From NCBI GenBank assembly GCA_001986395.2, contig MQVO02000019.1, forward strand, positions 124,001-188,000: a stretch of DNA of 64,000 bases, in the 5' to 3' direction. A program made the translations under genes and the position numbers. The notes under the pieces were generated by a model that was given only the letters and a program-made list of their open reading frames with translations, was not told the DNA's origin and ran no database searches. The DNA is from Irpex lacteus (lineage: Eukaryota; Basidiomycota; Agaricomycetes; Polyporales; Irpicaceae). Below are positions 45,273 to 57,726 of this stretch, piece by piece; position 1 is the stretch's first letter, and every line of letters begins with the position of its first letter.

Positions 45273-46993
45273 ATGGCTTCCAAGAAGATGCAATACGGTA
45301 TGTTTTCTCTACCTCTGCTGACCCGTTCTCCTCACGATCGTGCTTCCTAGTTCGCCTCGGCAATTCTGGACTGAAAGTGTCGAGGATCATCATGGGTTGC
45401 GCGAATTTTGGCCATCCAGGCTGGAACGCATGGGCCATCAGTGACCAAGAGGAGTGCAACAGACAGATCAAGTTCGCGTACGTCCTGTCTCCTAAGCTCA
45501 CCGAGCCCCGCCGACGAGAAACAATTCACATAATCTACTCCTTACTGTAGCTATGATTCAGGTATTCAGACGTTTGACACTGCAAACGTAGGTCCCGATT
45601 AAACGGCATATGATACATAACCTGTGAGAAGATCTGACCCAATCCACAGGCGTACTCGAGCGGATTATCGGAGATCATGCTCGGCAAGGCTATCAAGGAC
45701 CTCGAGCTACCTCGTGAAGAACTTGTTGTTATGACTAAGGTGAGAGATTCTGTATTTACTGGGCATAGCTCTTGCTCATGTGAGCTTTCGACACTAGCTC
45801 TTCGTCGCGCTCTCTCCAGAGTACGGCATGAATATAATACGGTCTGGGAAGAAACCTATCGACTACGGCATTATCAACCAATGGGGACTCAATCGCAAGG
45901 TTGGCTCGTCATTCGTATCGTCATAACGAAGTTCTAACTTAGTCATTATAAAGCACATCTTCGATTCAGTGAAGGCGAGTTTGAAGAGGTTACAGTTGGA
46001 CTATATCGATGTCTTGCAGTGTGAGCACGCTTGCCAGGAATGTCCGAATCTTCTAAAGTCCCGTTACTCCAGGCCATAGGTTGGATGCTGACACGCCGAA
46101 GGAAGAAATCATGCATGCCCTTCACGATGTCGTCCAGGCCGGCTATGTTCGTTACATCGGTATGAGCTCCTGCTATGCATACCAATGTGAGTAATAACTC
46201 TATTCAAATACTTGTATGTGTAGACCTAACGCAACTCTACCCCAGTTCACTCCTTACAAAGTATGCAGACACTTCACGTAGCGCACGCGTCAGTACACGG
46301 GCTAACTCACTGTTCATCTAGACTATGCGATAACCCATGGATTAACTCCTTTTATTTCAATGCAGAATCATTATAATCTGCTATACCGTGAAGAGGAGAG
46401 GGAAATGGTCCCTACGCTTAAGGTTCGCCCTAGTTCTTACCACTTAATACCTTGTATGTGTTTAACCTTTGGTATCGTAGGCGTTGGGTGTGGGCATGAT
46501 CCCCTGGTCTCCTCTCGCGGCAGGTCGCCTCGCAAAGCCGCTAAACAACGCTGAGGTTACCACGCGCAGCGCAGCTGACAAGTGATTCCCTATCAACTCA
46601 TACTAATGTTGATCGGTCGCTAACCAGCATTTCTTGTCATCTTTTGTCCCTCTGCTATACAGAACACAGAATGGATACAAAGGTGCAGGAACACCGGACA
46701 TCCTCATCCGCGTGGAAGAGCTAGCAAAGAGGAAAGGTGTGAAGATGGCGCAGATCGGTCTGGCTTGGATGTTGAGCAAGGACCACGTCACCGCACCCAT
46801 CGTCGGTGCATCGAAGTTCCAGCACTTGACAGATGCGATTGGTAAGTTTATGTTCAGAGACTCTCCTGATTAGCTGAGCTCTGTCTTTCTAGCTGCTGTG
46901 GATATCAAGCTCACCGAAGAGGAGATCACATATTTAGAAGAGTGTTATCAGCCAACGCAAGTCATGGGCCATTCAGAGGCGAGGGTTCTGTAG
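45273..46993 (+). CDS. Aldo/keto reductase E (divergent paralog)
   Basis: Fifth family member. Starts MASKKMQY, then [20 protein letters not shown], where other copies have GTMQYG. Tetrad regions are kept: TFDTANAYSSGLSE (Asp, Tyr), LVVMTKL (Lys), [14 protein letters not shown] (His). The cofactor site reads APIVGASKFQHL, and TTK is replaced by ASK. It ends QVMGHSEARVL, seven residues beyond the usual GH terminus. The microexon is 46246-46260. Divergence is concentrated in the first barrel strand and the loop after the catalytic Lys (VALSPEYGMNIIRSG), which suggests a different substrate. Intact reading frame; introns as in C and D. Confidence 0.88.
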
Positions 46994-47192
46994 ACATTGT
47001 CAAGTACTTGCAACTCCCGTGTATGCAACTACGAATATGGATATTCTACATGTCAGTAAGGCTAAGCCATATATTGAAAGACCACACATTCAAGGTCTAT
47101 GCCTACACTGGTGTATTGTATCGCCTTCCGTCCACGACGGATTCTGGCTATCGTAAGAGACTGGCTTCCCCTCCGCACGACAATCCATCCCA

Positions 47193-48060
47193 CTACGCCT
47201 CATCCGGATCCAGTTTGACTCCCTCTCTACTGTACCCCTTGAGTGACGCGTCTTCCTCAATCTCCTTCATGAATTTCTCGTATAACGTTTCCGCGTAGTA
47301 TTGTGGACCCCATTGGTCAATGATAATTCGATCCATCCCCCACTCGTGCGCATCCTCCGCGATTAAATGCAAGCAAAGCGTTCCACAGAGCTTCTTGACG
47401 AGCTCAGTGCATTCGCCGTAGGCACGAGTTTGATCTTGCCCCACGTCTCGTAGAGCTCTCTCGCGTCTCACAGTAATGGTGGCGATTTTGCGGTCTACTA
47501 TTAGCCAGTCACGGTAAATACCTCGATAGGCGGGTATGACCTTTTTACCCTCCTTAAATCGCCGTGTGATCCAAAGGAGTACATATACAAATGACTCCAC
47601 GTCATATTCTGCACCCCTGCTCGTTGAGACTCCCTCGAAGAACAAAGAAGCTGGAGACAAACCGTAGCGACGTGAAACATCTTTCAGTTCACTCAGCAAG
47701 AGTTTTTTGGCCAGGAACGGCAAGGTACCCGTACGTTCCTCCAGATCATCGCGAGAGGCCACCGCTGCACGACCAAAGTCGTCCAGTACGCCAACGACGC
47801 TTCCCTGTGCATCCCTGTAGTACATGAGGGCGCATGGATTGATGTCACAGTGGTAGAAGCCGGTCTGCCATAGTTCATAGTGGCCTATGATAAGTAGATG
47901 AATTATGAGAGCCATTGAGTACACAGGCTCGAGCTCATAGAGTTGTCCCGTACGTAAGCCCACCCACATCGAAAGCAATCCAGCCAGGCGATCATAAGCT
48001 CGAGTCCTTCCAACTCTTGAATTGGTGCAATTCGGTGACTACGGTTGAGAAAAAGTGCCA
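47193..48060 (-). pseudogene. FunK1-type protein kinase fragment, N-lobe missing
   Basis: The main exon 47884-47193 and the end of an upstream exon (47966-48060, ELEGLELMIAWLDCFRC) match the C-lobe of fungal-specific FunK1 kinases as seen in the gene at 50053. It has VLDDFG (metal-binding Asp), EERTGTLPF (activation segment) and EYDVESFVYVLLW. The catalytic loop reads HCDINPCALMYY instead of HRDISPGNLMYH: the Asp is kept but the Arg, Gly and Asn are lost. No N-lobe with ATP-binding Lys is found upstream in 48,060-50,000. A 5'-truncated, decayed copy is the simplest reading. A pseudokinase with an unrecognised first part is less likely. Confidence 0.7.
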
Positions 48061-50052
48061 TCGCTTGTGTGTGAGACGAAGATAGAGGCGAGCTTGGTGT
48101 AATGGCCCGGGTGTCCAGTGTCCGGACCCGTGTCACTGAGGTAAGTAGAACACCATGACGTTAAACTCAGAAGCACCCACCCTGACGGAGCTACGCGACC
48201 ATGGTCCATGATGCACAATGAATATGTACATGGATGGAGTCTAGAAATTGCAGCCAAATCGTGTCGGGTTTGTACTATTCTGTATTTTGCCAAAAGCGCA
48301 CAGCTACTGGATGCCTACCCGTAAGCGTTTTAGTGATTTAGGGATTTCTAGATGCTTGCGGAGAATGAAATGTCTGATGGGGCCCTCCTAGCGGGGTTTG
48401 AGGTTTGTTGCAAGATGTGCATGCCGATGGGCCGACTGCTTCTATAATCGGAAGATCCAGATATCTATAGCGACATCAACGCATCACTAATGCCGTCGTA
48501 TGCCGCCGCACTCGCCAACGTCTAAAACGCTCCCTAAAGCTAGAATCTGTGTCGGTCACCGGAGGCCTCCTCAGATTCAAAAGTTTAGGGACTTCGTTAG
48601 ATGCTGGCGCTTAGCTACCTCTACTCGAGCAGTGACCTCTCGAGCACGTAGGTATACGTCGTTACCTCTCGGCGGCCACAGAGTCAGTGCCAGGGTGCAA
48701 TATCTTGAGAAACAAAACTGTCAGGTAAGTTCGATGCCTTCTAACAGTAGTATCATGCAATGACGGGCTCCGAGATGTCGAATACGCTCTCGCGCGTATT
48801 TGGCGTGCTTCCACGATTGAGACGCAGAGGCACCATGGTACTTATTCATAGAATGTGGTATGCTCACGTATAATACCGTGGGCTACGTGCATGCTATCGT
48901 CAAGTAAGTGAGCAGTCGCTTTCCATTGCTATTGATGATTATACTGCTCGCGGATGCCTCTAACCCTGGCTCGCTCATGGAATGGTGAGCATGCCAAGTA
49001 TCAATCACATAAAGTAACTACTGACATACCCAAGGAAATCTGCTTTACGACAATCAGGTTTTCGCATGCGACAGCAGGGCTAGCAAGGCTGATTGCCCAG
49101 TCTAGTCGCACACTGCCGGCTCACCAATTGTCAAGTACACGACTTAGGCAATAATTCGTCCTCACAAAGGCGCTGTAAGAGGGCACACGTATACAAGTAA
49201 GCCGTTTTTTTCGTTCTACTTGCACCGTGGAAGGGCGTTCGGGGAGGTACACAGATCTGACTCTCCTTCCCAGCGCTTATTATCGCAGCTCATGCGCTCT
49301 CGCCATAGCATAGCCTGCGAGTTGAAGGTCCTTCGCGCCGGCTCACAGTCCTCGTTGAGATGTGCGTACTAGTATGCGATACATACTAGTATCTGTACAG
49401 ATGCTATACATATACGTGTTACTTCTCCATAGTCGAGAAGCGCAAGACTCGGACTCACCCTGGACTCCCACTAGTGCCATCGGGGAGCGACTCTTGTCTA
49501 CAGCATTCTGAAAGACGCTCCTCATTTGCTCCCTGGGTATATAACTCCGTTGATTATCGTTATTTGATCTACTTATACCTCTTCCCCTGCAACCAGTGTT
49601 GCATACGAGGGCTCGCTTTGCCTCATTCAGCCCAGGAAGTGGCACGGCCGCACGGCTGGCCCATACGACGCCAGAAATGTTATTTTCAACGTGGCATCAC
49701 CATAACATGTTGTATTCCCTCTCTTTCCATATTTACTGAGGGTTCTTCTTAACATATGCTGGACAATATACTCGATAGTCGAGCAACTATAGTAGTACAG
49801 ACCGCAGCGCTTCTCATGATCTTCGTGCCGCTAAGCAATCAGTTCGGCATTCGTTGATTGTGCCAATCAGACAAGGGCGTCAACATTGACTCAGGCGGAG
49901 ATGCAAATTTAGAGCTCTCTAAATCCTTAAACCCTTACGGGTAGGCATCCACTTAATCTGAGCGCTTCACGAGCCTAACATGAGCCTGAGGGAGTACTAG
50001 GGCAAGCGATCATAGATATCCAGGTGCTACACAGTAGAGTACCCATACACAA
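48061..50052. other. Gene-poor region between FunK1 loci
   Basis: Short frames only. ATACTAGTAT-like palindromic repeats lie at about 49367-49392. No RNA gene or transposon motif recognised. Confidence 0.5.
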
Positions 50053-52858
50053 TCATGAAGTTTGTTGCTCTTTGCAACGCTGCTGCTCCTCGCGACGCTG
50101 CTGTTCTTCACGCCATAGCTTGCTAACCATTCCTTTCCTCTCCAATTCTGTCCACTTCCGCGTAGCTAAATCCAACTCCCTCGTTGCAGTACCCTTCAGT
50201 GCTTCGTCTGTCTCGGTCTTCGCCTCAAATCTCACACATACCACTGTGATGTATTGTTGGTCGAATGGACCAAGCAGTTTGTCGCTGACTGTTCCAAGAA
50301 CCTTCTCAGCCGAGAAACGGAGAAGCTCCTCACAGAGTGCCTTCACGACTTCGGTGTATTCGCCGTAGACTTGAGTTTCGGCGTCCGCCACGTCTAGTAG
50401 AACTTGTACATGAGCTGTCCTGATGATGCGAGTGTTGTCTCCTTGCCAGGCTTCCTGATTGTCCCGAGCCTGTGGCGTCAGTTCACAATCTTGATCACGG
50501 CTTGAGACCCAGACGAGTACATAGATGAATGACTCAATGTCATATTCTACATCACCGGCTCGTTGGGACGACATCAATGAATCAGAACGGTGAGCACTCA
50601 CCGTAAAGATGTGGCATTGGCGCGTGTCTGTTCATCAATAGTTCATTAGCCATGTAAGGCAAGGTACCCGTACGCTCCTTTGAGCAAAGGTCGGGCGAAG
50701 AGGCCAGCACAGAAAGATCAAAGTCGTTGAGCACCCCGACGATACGGCCTTTTTTCGTTCGATGGTACATCAAGTTGCCCGGACTGATGTCGCGGTGATA
50801 TAACCCCCACTTCCACAGATGAAAATGACCTAATCGTGAGTAAGCCCGTCAGCAGAGGTTCTCGAGCGGGGTGCAAAAACGCACATCGAAAGCAGTCCAG
50901 CCAGACAGTCATCAACTCCAATCCTCTCAGGTCGTGAATAGGTTTAAGCTTGATGAGTACTAGGATACGTAGGCAGCGCGGGGTCAAATTCTCTCCATTG
51001 AGCGAGAGAAGTGCCTTCCTCTTGATGATGGGGCGATCCTGTGTACAGAAGGAGCCAGAGGCGATTAGCGTAGGCAAATGGCCGCGCACCGCCTGCGTCG
51101 CCTCGGGTTGGCTGCTGACAGCGTACGCGTAATACAACAGCTCGTCCTCGGCGTATCGTCGTTCTTCAGGCCAAGAAACTTTCGCGACCAACTCTACGTC
51201 GCGGAGATCGTTGTTCGGCTCAAGAGGATTGCTCGATTCGCTGGTGACAGGAATTATAAGAGTGCCACGACCAAAAAGGACGAGTCTAGATGGAGCCCAC
51301 TCTTTGGCCACGAACTTGGTAGCACCAAGGGAAAATTCCAGGCGGCCGTTCTTCAGTTGAGAGAAGATCTCCGGACATTTGCCCCACGCTTCCTTGTCAA
51401 ATTACTTGAGAATGACGAGCAAGACCATGAAATACGGAAAGTCTGCAAAGAAATCAAGACTGTGTGATCGGATGCATCCGCCACGTTCGTACCAGAGCAG
51501 CCACAGTCGCTCGTCTGGAAATAAACTACTGTTAATCCGGGGAGAAATCGAATCTATGAATCTACCGAATTTACTCACTGATGACTACTGCGTTCAGGGC
51601 GTGAGTGAGGAATGGCGAGGCACAGAGACGTTTAGCTGCATAGATCGCGCTCTGAACTTCCGCGGAAGAGTTTCGCGAAGTGCTGTTGTAGGGGTCCGTG
51701 TGCGAGGTGGAGGATTGGTCCGCATCGCTCTTATGCTTAGCTTGAGAAGTCAACGACCTTCGAGGTGCCTTGGAGACTCTACCTGAACCTTCAGCTTCTT
51801 CCATCGCAGACGCCTGTCGTTTTGCGCCATTGATCTTGGAGGCTGCTAAGGTAGACGTAGGAGTGTGGCTTGTATGTGCGGAAGGCGGTGTCCGAGCTTT
51901 CGGAACAGTCGAAGTTAGGGACAGAAATGGGTATGATTCGCACGCGGATAGCGCGCGATGTCTGAAGGAAGAGGGTACGGAAGGCACCCTCTCTTCGCCA
52001 GCGAACTCAACTACCCAGCTCATGAGGACCTCTGAGAAACCTGGAGTATGATGAGCACAATCGGGTGCAATCTTCGCGTGCTTGACCCAGCTGTCCGACG
52101 TGAGCGGTGTGTCGTCGAAATTGTTGTTGCAAGTCTTCATCGCGGTTTTGAGCGGAAGTGCAATGAGGTCTGGAGACCTTTGGGAGTCGCCATGCAGACG
52201 ATGACCATCGACGCTCCTATGAGTGGAGGTGGATCGAGGATCGTTCCTCTGAAGTATGAGACTTTGATCGTCACTTGGGCGCCGGAATCCCGTCTCGTGT
52301 TCCAGCTCTTTTCGATGCAGATTCCATGCATCGAGTACCGTATTTGCTAACTGCGTGAACGGTTTGTACCTGTCCTTCTCAAAAGCATCGACGTCACAAC
52401 TGACAGCAGACTCGTGAGCAAAAACACAGATCGGTAAATGGCATGACTTACTAGTTCTGCAGGTACTTTCTGAATGCACCCGAATACCACGCAGCATCAT
52501 GTAGGCACTCTTTTGTGTTGTCTTTGGTGTCGTCATCTGCAGTTTCGGAGTTCAACTCGCTCAGATTATGATCTGATTCACCCATAGCAGCAGTTGGTAA
52601 GGTGTTGCACGTATTCAGAGCGAAACCGTATAACTTGTTCAGCTGTGTCTCGAGCTTGCCCCGGTCGTCTGAGTGCAAAGCGTGGCCCAGCAGAAACAGT
52701 AGAAAATTCTCAAAGGGGACATCTTCGGAGTGACATGGGAGGTTCTGCTCATAGAAAGCATCCATCTTTGGAACACTACGTTCCGCCGTTGAGATGGGAA
52801 GAGCAGAGTAAGTATTAATGCGAACGTACCTTGTAGTATCCGTGGTTGAGTCATTCAT
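50053..52858 (-). pseudogene. FunK1-type protein kinase with an in-frame stop
   Basis: Near-complete fungal-specific FunK1 kinase. Exons include 52858-52452 (start MNDSTTDTTR; an optional intron near 52,830 is possible), 52399-51579, 51514-50885 and two 3' exons to TGA at 50053. The N-terminal FunK1 region (FTQLANTVLDAWNLHR) leads to a Ser-rich insert (SVPSSFRH to KHKSDADQ). The kinase part has ELVAKVSW (Lys), HRDISPGNLMYHR, VLNDFDLS and KERTGTLPYMANELL, all canonical. In exon 3 a TAA at 51402-51404 interrupts a conserved segment (LLVILK, stop, FDKEAWGKCPE). The flanking frame is otherwise open and family-like on both sides, so this is a single disabling change, a readthrough site or an error. 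A GTAATT donor overlapping the stop could splice it out only by deleting conserved residues. The C-terminus is rich in Gln, Arg and Glu repeats (REEQQRREEQQRCKEQQ). Confidence 0.75.
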
Positions 52859-53459
52859 TAAGTAACGCAGTATTCTCAGTCTTGTAAGGCTTGGCGTAAG
52901 CGAGACTTGAAAGTTGAATGCTCGGACACTGTAGGACGAGTGAAAAGTTAAAACGAGTGGTTTATTGAAGGTCGTTCATGATGGACGAGGATGGACATCG
53001 GCGGTGGTAGACAGTCACAGTAAAGCAGTTTTTAAGCAGACACATGTCACATACGTCACGTTAGTCTCCCTGAGGCAGAGTAGACAAGTTCAACCTTCGG
53101 GGCTCAGGATCTCGTGTCTGACCGTCACGTGCATGTGACGCCCATGAAGTAGCGGCCAGTCGCTACTGTGATCTCGAACTCATATAAGTAGTAGATGCTT
53201 TCCGCTATTATCACCGACAGACCAAGACAATAAGACTAGAGCAAAAAGCCCAGTAGGATAAAACATAGAAGCTGTACACTATCGAACACGGCTTAGTGGG
53301 TGTGTATTTTACTATCAGCATCGACTGCATTACCATGTATACATACATAGCATGAAGTCGGAATACCATGTCTGAGAAAAAATTGGGGTATACTACGGCT
53401 GCGTATCCGCCCCTCTCGTTTACTACAAGAACATTTATTCAACTACGGATACCGGGACT
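52859..53459. other. Intergenic: FunK1 upstream and RBR ligase 3' region
   Basis: No gene seen. Short palindromic CACGTGCATGTGACG sequence near 53126. Confidence 0.5.
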
Positions 53460-56274
53460 TCATCTGCGCCTCCTCCTCTGTGCAGCGACCGCGACAGCTG
53501 CCGCCGCAGGTGCAGGTACAGGCGGTGGTACCTGGACAGGCTGCATCCGACCGTCCATGACATAAAGCATTGCACCACCAGGCAGCTCTTGAGGCATCAC
53601 AGGCTGTCCGTTCATACGGACCGTAATCTGCGGCATATGCCCAGCCCGATGCTGCTGAGCGACGGGGGCCGGGGCTGCAGGAGGGCGCACGGCATTCGCT
53701 CTGAGAGGCAACCCTCGTACTGGCCGCTGAGCTTGTGCTGCCTGAGCATGAGCCTGGGCGTGAGCATGAGCCCGCGCCAGCGCCTGTTGATTCCGAGCCC
53801 GCACGAGCTGTCTCTCCCTCTCGAACTGCTGTCTGAGGGCCACCAGTCGTTGTTGCTCTACTTGGGCGTTCAACCCGTGATGGACCGCCCCAGCCGCAGG
53901 TGCAGGTGCGGCGTGGTGGTGCACATGCACATGATGGGCCCCGCCGCCGACTACGACGGCACCACCGCCACCGCCAACGACGACTTGCACACCCGGACGG
54001 GCTGCGACGTTCGACGGGCCTGCGACGGCGGCCTTCGGCAGTTCAACCTGGAGCTCCTTTTCGTCCACTCCGGGATTGGCGCGTTTCAATTCCTCGAGAG
54101 CTTTCTTCGCTGCGGCGGCCACCTGTTGACAGCAGGGTGATAAATCAATATATGCAGAGCAGCGAAGGCTGACTACTTCGAGGCTGCTCTTACTGACCTC
54201 GTCGGCATGTCGTTGTTCGATGTTGACATGGTCCCACAGCGGACACTTGTTGGGATCCGTGACTGGGCTATTACCCGGCATCTAGAGCGGCAGAGTGTAT
54301 TAGCCACGCAAAGGACAGTTGCATATTATATTCACCTGGGGACGAACCTGATTGAAGTGATCGTACCCCTTGATGATCTTGCGACAGATATAACAGGATA
54401 GTGTCTTGCAGTTTGGGCAGGTCATCTTGTTGCACTAAGATTGGATACAAACACGTCAATCATAGTAAGGCATTGACGATGAACGAAAGGGGGTACGTAC
54501 GCCAGCCTCTTTCATGAAAGCTACAATCAACAGCTTGTAAGTCACCGCCATAGGCGAAGATGATTTACTGACCTTTACTGCAGCTTGGACAATTCCTCAA
54601 TAGCGCTCGTGCTATCGAAGGTCGTTAGAGGGTCGTCTATTAGAGGATCATGTCACTCACTCATCGCTTCCTCAACGGCATGTCTAGCATCCAATGTCTT
54701 GTCACTCTCAGCCTCTGCATAATCACACAACCTGTCAGAAGGTGCAAAACAGACAAAGACTCTGCAACCGGTACCTTGACAGCTCTTTGGCAGATGATCC
54801 TGTTACGCGATTCAGCATACACACCACAAACGTACCCAGACGAATATAACATACAGGTTTTTTGCAAGCCCGGCAACTGACAACACCACAATCATCCCTC
54901 GCGCATCTGAACAGCTTCTCGTGCGGGTTCTCGATGATCACCTTATAATCGCAGAACGGGCATTCTTCCAGATTCTCAACGCCGGCGGCCTCGATCTCCT
55001 TCCTTTGCTTCACGCGATAATACAGTTCGAGCAGCTTCTCCGAAAGGAACTTCTTGAGCTCGTCTTCATGGAATGCGAGCTTGCACCCGGATTGGTCCAT
55101 GCAGACGATACTTATGTCGTGCTCCCCGAGTTTGGTTTCCGAGTAGTGCGTCATGCAATCTCTGCAGAAGAGATGAGCATCGGGACATTGAATCATCTTG
55201 CGCTGACGTTTCATGTCGTCGTCAATATATGCGGCGCAAATAAAAAAGGGGAAAGTTACTTACGAGAGGGTACTCAGAGAAGCAGCACCCGCACTCTATC
55301 TGGCAGTCTTCGGCATCCTGGAGCTGTTCCGCCAACTGTTTATCCCGTGCGACTCTATCCGCCTCAGCCTTGTCAATTATCCAACGCTTCTCCTTCTCCA
55401 GCTCTTCATCTACGCGGTCGGCCTGTTTGCCCTTCACCCTAGCTCGAGATGACGCTGAACCATTGGTAAGACGTTGGTACGGAAGCTGACCACTGCGAAG
55501 TTCCGCTTCAAGGGCGAGATGGGTCGGAGCGTAGAACACATTTTGCTGAGTGAACGTCCGCCGGATATGCGCCATTGGAATAAAAGGGAAGTCAGCACGC
55601 AGTTGCTCCTGCAAACTCTGTCAGCTGGCGAAGCATCTCTACAGTTTGTTATTGCGACTCACGATAGCGAGTTCGTAGTATAATGGCCCACCCAAACGTT
55701 GCCTGTCCTTACTAGCGTAGTCAATCTTGACTGCTTTCGATGCGCCTGAGCTCCCCTCTTCCCCCTCATCTTCACCGTCTCGCTTCCTCTTACCCTTTCC
55801 TTTGTTCTGCGTCTTCGGGTAATCAGGGTTCTCCAAAAGGACGTTGACTACTTGCCCGACGACATCACCCTCACTCTGCTGCACAAGACCGGTAACATAT
55901 GCGAGATCCACATCCGGGATAATATCGAGCACCTTCGCGACATAATAGTCGTTCAAGTCGATGGATTCCTGCGCGTTTTCGGGAGGAGGCGCGCCTGCGG
56001 CCATCGGTGCGGGTGGCGCGACTCGAGCCTCCTCTTCGTCGTCGTCCTCACTGTCGGACAGAAAAAGTGGATTATTACGCGTCTCAGCTGGTCTACGCTG
56101 CACCGATGGCCCTGCCTGGGGTTCTTCGTCTTCGTCGTCGTCGGAAGAGACCTCTATGACATCGGCCGGTGCAACAAAAGGTGTCCTTCGTGCGGCTTGT
56201 ACGCGACCACCGCCACGCCCCCTGAAGCCCGAACCCATAAACTCAATCTCGTCGGAATAAGAATCGGTATACAT
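53460..56274 (-). CDS. RBR-type E3 ubiquitin ligase (RNF216/TRIAD3-like)
   Basis: Predicted RING-IBR-RING ligase that takes ubiquitin from an E2 onto its own RING2 Cys before transfer. Exon 1 is 56274-55663 (204 codons: acidic, Ser-rich, then a CUE-like segment DIIPDVDLAYVTGLVQQ). Exon 2 is 55617-55264, with a coiled-coil (DEELEKEKRWIIDKAEADRV) and the first RING Cys pair (IECGCCF). Exon 3 from about 55202 carries RING1 (MIQCPDAHLFCRDC) and IBR (CPFCDYKVI, CARDDCGVVSCRAC). Small exons follow: PDHLPKSCQ, DARHAVEEA, then RING2 with NCPSCSK, AFMKEAG (20-nt exon 54501-54520) and CNKMTCPNCKTLSCYIC. The catalytic Cys is the first of CNKMTC. Then NKCPLWDHV and a low-complexity, Ala/His/Arg-rich tail ending RRRRR. 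Order and linker length fit the RNF216 subgroup. Substrate unknown. Confidence 0.9.
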
Positions 56275-56779
56275 TCATGAAGGCAGGACGGCGGTGAAGG
56301 GGGGATAAGTCAAGAAAAGGGTCAGGAGGTAGTCGTTCTGGTCTGGGTTTATATGTAGGCGCCTGAATGGTGGTCGGTCGTGGTCCGTCACGGTCACGGT
56401 TGTGGTCGATCACGATAAAAATGCGAACCAAGACTAAAATGAGAAAGGTATGCAACGTATTTCATCATACAAATTCGCTGTTACAAAACGTTTGAAGACC
56501 CTGCACAGCGTTGGCCATACGGGCCTATCACAATGTTCAAGATCTAACCTAGATCGTCTCGTCAAGCGCTGGTAGGCTAGAAGGATGACAAGTTGGGGGT
56601 GTTCGCTATCTTCGCATTTTGAACGCACAGAGGAAAGAAAATGTGTCACACATGACTCATAGCCTATACAACAGAGGATATAATAACACGCAGTGGATAT
56701 ATACAACACAGCATACTACATTACATAGTGAAGGCAAATTATCATGAATCACGAGGCCTTGATATGATACTGCTTTCAT
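56275..56779. other. Intergenic: RBR ligase upstream region
   Basis: GT- and CA-rich stretch near 56,340-56,410, otherwise featureless. No gene seen. Confidence 0.5.
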
Positions 56780-57726
56780 TCAATAACATACATTGACCTG
56801 CTTTCCCTCGAACTGATCCCAGTCGGCAACCGCTTGCTCGACAATGAAGTGGGCAACATCCTTCCTCGAGATCGTATATCCGTTATGCTGGTGAAGCTCC
56901 TGGTCTGTCCCGAACTTGTACGGACGTGTATTCGATTTCTTGTCACTATCGGCAACGCATTCGCCGTCCGTCAAAAACGCCGGGCGCACGATCACGACAT
57001 GCTTGAAGGATCCTCTCGCCGGTGTACCCTCCTGTGTCTCCCACCCGCGAGCCAAGATAGCCTCCTCAGGTTCCTTGTCATTCCACCCCTGGCCTGTGCA
57101 GTGACTAATCACGCGCTCCATACCAAACTTGTCCTTGTGAGGACTGGAAAGGAACCAAGAGTAGAGCGGTTTCCAAGGGAGAGGGAGGTTATCATGCGAT
57201 TCGCGGGTGCAGCCCGTCGAGGTGATGGCAAGTAGCTTCACGGTAGAACGTAGAGAGTCAGGAGTTGTGCGGATAACGTTTAGTAGGGAATGTGTGCAAA
57301 GGTTTGGGGGATCAAGGACGATGCCTTTTAGAGTGAGCGACGGTAACCCGCCTGCAGAATTCGTTGGTTAGTCGATGCGCCTGAGATGATAGTAGATGTA
57401 CTCACCAAGCGTGAAGAGGACCAGATCCACTTGTGCAGAAGGAGAGGCGGCTTGTGCGGTTGTCCAACCACGGGCGACATCGTCAGATTTCAATCCGTCG
57501 CCTTGTACGAGAAACGCCTTTCCTGCCTGCACGTATTTTTGTATCTCAGCATCATCCTTGAATGTATCGGGTGAGCGGAGCAGAAAAGTGACTGTTGCGC
57601 CCTTGCCTATACAAAACAGATTTAGTTCCGGTGAAGCCAATGTAGATAGAGGGTAAACGTACGCAGCAGCCTCAATGAAGCGAAATACCCGATGTTGCGG
57701 GAAGCACCTATAGCGTAGACGTTCAT
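56780..57726 (-). CDS. NAD(P)-binding Rossmann-fold protein (atypical SDR), 278 aa, paralog 1
   Basis: Three exons: 57726-57663, 57606-57406, 57351-56780, total 837 nt in phase. Begins MNVYAIGASRNIGYFAS, a nucleotide-binding GASRNIG turn after the first strand. Other landmarks are KGATVTFLLRS, FLVQGDGLKSDDVARGW, VDLVLFTLGG, LLAITSTGCTRESHDNLP, WKPLYSWFL, GMERVISHCTG, VVIVRPAFLTDGEC and a C-terminal ISRKDVAHFIVEQAV. The overall plan is that of NmrA-like or atypical short-chain dehydrogenases, which sense or reduce with NAD(P)H. The classical YxxxK dyad is not evident, so catalysis is uncertain. Same three-exon plan, with an identical 201-nt middle exon, as the gene at 62691. Confidence 0.9.

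Noticed and set aside
49367..49392. ATACTAGTAT palindromic repeats
   Set aside because: Very short AT-rich repeats with no supporting context; not reported as a regulatory element.
53589..54140. 183-codon plus-strand frame over the RBR ligase tail
   Set aside because: Shadow of a low-complexity Ala/His-rich coding region on the minus strand.
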